Source of the DNA: Thermoproteota archaeon
GTDB lineage: Archaea > Thermoproteota > Methanomethylicia > Methanomethylicales > Methanomethylicaceae
DNA length: 9,121 nucleotides
Assembly (NCBI GenBank): GCA_030055545.1
Contig: JASFYK010000036.1
Location: forward strand, 1-9,121
Direction: 5' to 3'
The notes under the pieces were generated by a model. It was not told the origin of the DNA. It saw only the letters and a program-made list of their open reading frames with translations, and did no database searches. This document shows, piece after piece, positions 8,026-9,121 of the stretch. Both the position numbers and the translations under genes were made by a program. Every line of letters starts with the position of its first letter. Position 1 is the first letter of the stretch.

Positions 8026-8210
8026 GGAGACTCTCTGTTGGCCGAAAGTGTTTTTCCGATGTTCCTTGTCTCCGTGATGTGGATCTTATGATGGTGTCAG
8101 AGATTTTTGGCGAAAGTGATAGAGATGATCTTGAGTTGTCGGTAGTGTGCAAAGAAACCACGACAACGATGATTGCTGTGCCCGAGCTGCGGTTCTTGGG
8201 GCTCAAGTGA
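7989..8210 (+). CDS. Possible small protein in front of the DNA polymerase gene
   Basis: A 73-codon frame from TTG 7989 that ends 13 bases before the polymerase start. Only two adjacent in-frame ATGs exist, at 8088 and 8091; from there the product would be 40-41 residues (MVSEIFGESDRDDLELSVVC and onward). The ATG plus GGC GAA AGT GAT codons (GESD) are mirrored in frame before the RecA-like gene (ATG 1204 then GESD), which could mean a conserved leader peptide. There is no ribosome-binding site at 7989, the family is unrecognised, and the frame overlaps the repeated element. Equally it may be a chance open frame. Confidence 0.25.
   Translation: MGTNHSQEAAIWGRLSVGRKCFSDVPCLRDVDLMMVSEIFGESDRDDLELSVVCKETTTTMIAVPELRFLGLK
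8026..8120 (+). promoter_or_regulatory. Two-block repeated element, copy 2 (before the DNA polymerase gene)
   Basis: Block a (8026-8049) ends in CCGAAAGT and matches copy 1 (1131-1154) at 18 of 24 positions. Block b contains TGATGGT (8089-8095) and GGCGAAAGTGAT (8109-8120). The CGAAAGT cores are 68 bases apart, against 70 in copy 1, while the sequence between the blocks is mostly dissimilar. That pattern, conserved short blocks at conserved spacing in divergent filler, is typical of protein-binding sites. The element ends 103 bases before GTG 8224. Confidence 0.5.
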
Positions 8211-8214
8211 TGGC

Positions 8215-8220
8215 GGAGGG
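8215..8220 (+). promoter_or_regulatory. Ribosome-binding site that decides the polymerase start
   Basis: GGAGGG lies 3 bases before GTG 8224. The spacing is short, but this is the only strong Shine-Dalgarno in the region. It supports GTG 8224 over TTG 8173 or TTG 8233 as the start of the polymerase. The ATG at 8210 is in another frame and stops after five codons. Confidence 0.45.
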
Positions 8221-8223
8221 TGT

Positions 8224-9121
8224 GTGATCTCATTGGGAGTTTCACTCGGCTGGATCTTGGATGTCTATTCAAATGGATCTGAGGTGGCGGTCTGGATAAA
8301 AACCGAGGGCGGGCGGGTTCTGCGGTTGAGGGACCAGTGCACTTCGTTCTTCCATGTACTCTGCACCCCTGGGTATGAGGAAGGGGTCGGGTACCGTATC
8401 TCCGAGTGCCCCGAGGTCAGGAGGGTCTGCACCGATGAGCTCATACCTTCATTCGATGGTTCTGTCAGGCAGATGATAAGGGTCGAAACATGGAGACCTT
8501 CCCTTCGACACCTAGCCTTGGCTGTGAAGAGGATCCCGGGAGTCGAAGGAGTCTACAACCTCTCCCTCTGCCACGTGCAGCGCTACCTCTTCACGAGGCT
8601 CAGAGTAGAGCCCACTTCTAGGGTCGAAGTCGACTGCGACGGGGATCGGATCTTGGCGGTCAAGAAGCTGCAGGACGAGAATGATTTGAAGCCCCCGCCG
8701 TTTAGTCTAGTTGCTTTTGAACCGCGAATTGAGAGGCGAAGTGGGAGGTGGGAGTTGAGGTCTATACGTTGCGCTTCCTGCGGGTATGAAGCATCCGGAG
8801 GCGAGGTGCAGGTCTTGGAATCGTTTTTGGACCATCTCGCCTGCGAGGACCCTGACCTCGTCCTGATACCTGATCTGGACAGGCGGCTTTACCCTTCGAT
8901 GCTCTGGCTTTCAAAGAAGGAGGGCGTGCCGCTTAAACTGGGCAGGTGCGGGGACAATTACCAACGCCTACAGGGGTCTGCAGCGGGCAGGGTCTTCCTC
9001 GGACCTGTCTTCTACGGGTTCAGCGCCGACAGGTGGGGCATTGCTGGACTTGTGGAGCGGTCCAGGTTCGCGTTCGCCACGATGGGTCAGGCGACGAGGT
9101 GGCTCAGCAACAGGGCGATCG
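8224..9121 (+). CDS. polB: Family B DNA polymerase with degenerate exonuclease motifs, N-terminal part
   Basis: The frame is open to the right edge (299 codons). The N-terminus SLGWILDVYSNGSEVAVWIK with RVLRLRD is that of family B polymerases. The late GRVFLGPVFYGFSADRWGIA segment and LVERSRFAFATMGQATRWLS are characteristic of the archaeal inactivated/PolB2-like branch. Where Exo I should read FDIE, the sequence is LVAFEPRIE (162-170), lacking the catalytic Asp. Where Exo II should read like GYNxxxFD, after DPDLVL, it is IPDLDRRLYP (215-224), lacking the Asn and Asp. Proofreading is therefore probably lost. The polymerase palm motifs are beyond the window. A Cys pair (CASCGY, 183-188) is unusual. 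Family knowledge: crenarchaeal Dpo2 of this branch is damage-induced and linked to error-prone tolerance. The start is GTG 8224, after GGAGGG. Confidence 0.85.
   Translation, partial: MISLGVSLGWILDVYSNGSEVAVWIKTEGGRVLRLRDQCTSFFHVLCTPGYEEGVGYRISECPEVRRVCTDELIPSFDGSVRQMIRVETWRPSLRHLALAVKRIPGVEGVYNLSLCHVQRYLFTRLRVEPTSRVEVDCDGDRILAVKKLQDENDLKPPPFSLVAFEPRIERRSGRWELRSIRCASCGYEASGGEVQVLESFLDHLACEDPDLVLIPDLDRRLYPSMLWLSKKEGVPLKLGRCGDNYQRLQGSAAGRVFLGPVFYGFSADRWGIAGLVERSRFAFATMGQATRWLSNRAI

Noticed and set aside
8001..8030. CTCCCAG ... GAAGCAGC ... CTGGGGGAG, reminiscent of the SRP RNA helix 8 region
   Set aside because: Only a short stem and a partial loop match. The rest of an SRP RNA fold is not present around it.

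Overview
The window looks archaeal. Genes are preceded by TATA-like boxes about 25 bases upstream of the start codon or of a short leader. Several starts fit leaderless transcripts, and plus-strand genes end in oligo-T tracts rather than hairpin terminators. The gene families point the same way: a DUF996 membrane protein, a RadA/RadB-like RecA paralogue, small zinc-ribbon proteins and an archaeal-type family B DNA polymerase. The lineage cannot be fixed from this sequence. A TACK-group or methanogen-related archaeon of medium GC is only a guess.

Layout, left to right. A membrane protein is cut by the left edge (ends 387) and is followed by an oligo-T terminator. A NifX/NifB-type dinitrogenase-cofactor family protein (650-1033) has a TATA box abutted by a palindrome. 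A RecA-superfamily paralogue (ends 2352) has lost its Walker A loop and carries a C-terminal coiled coil. Next is a divergent pair: a QueG-like double 4Fe-4S protein on the minus strand (2627-3445) and a 795-residue HerA/VirD4-like ATPase on the plus strand (3571-5958), with a TATA box facing each way between them. A minus-strand zinc-ribbon protein (6042-6251) converges on the ATPase. An upstream reading frame joins the zinc ribbon exactly at an A AAA AAG slippery heptamer. A DUF996 protein (6436-7086) is divergent from it. A minus-strand orphan frame (7207-7671) may be the remnant of a larger gene. A long stretch without a confident gene (7672-8223) leads to the N-terminal part of a family B DNA polymerase (8224 to the right edge) whose exonuclease motifs are degenerate.

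The most interesting signal is a two-part sequence element found twice: at 1131-1227 before the RecA-like gene and at 8026-8120 before the polymerase gene. Each copy has a block ending in CGAAAGT and, 68-70 bases later, a second block containing GGCGAAAGTGAT. The two genes so marked are an apparently ATPase-dead RecA paralogue and an apparently exonuclease-dead family B polymerase. They lie about 6 kb apart. Together this suggests a small dispersed regulon, plausibly a DNA-damage or translesion system, formally similar to the bacterial ImuA/ImuB/DnaE2 mutasome. The repeats and lost motifs are visible in the sequence. The regulon and its function are inference.
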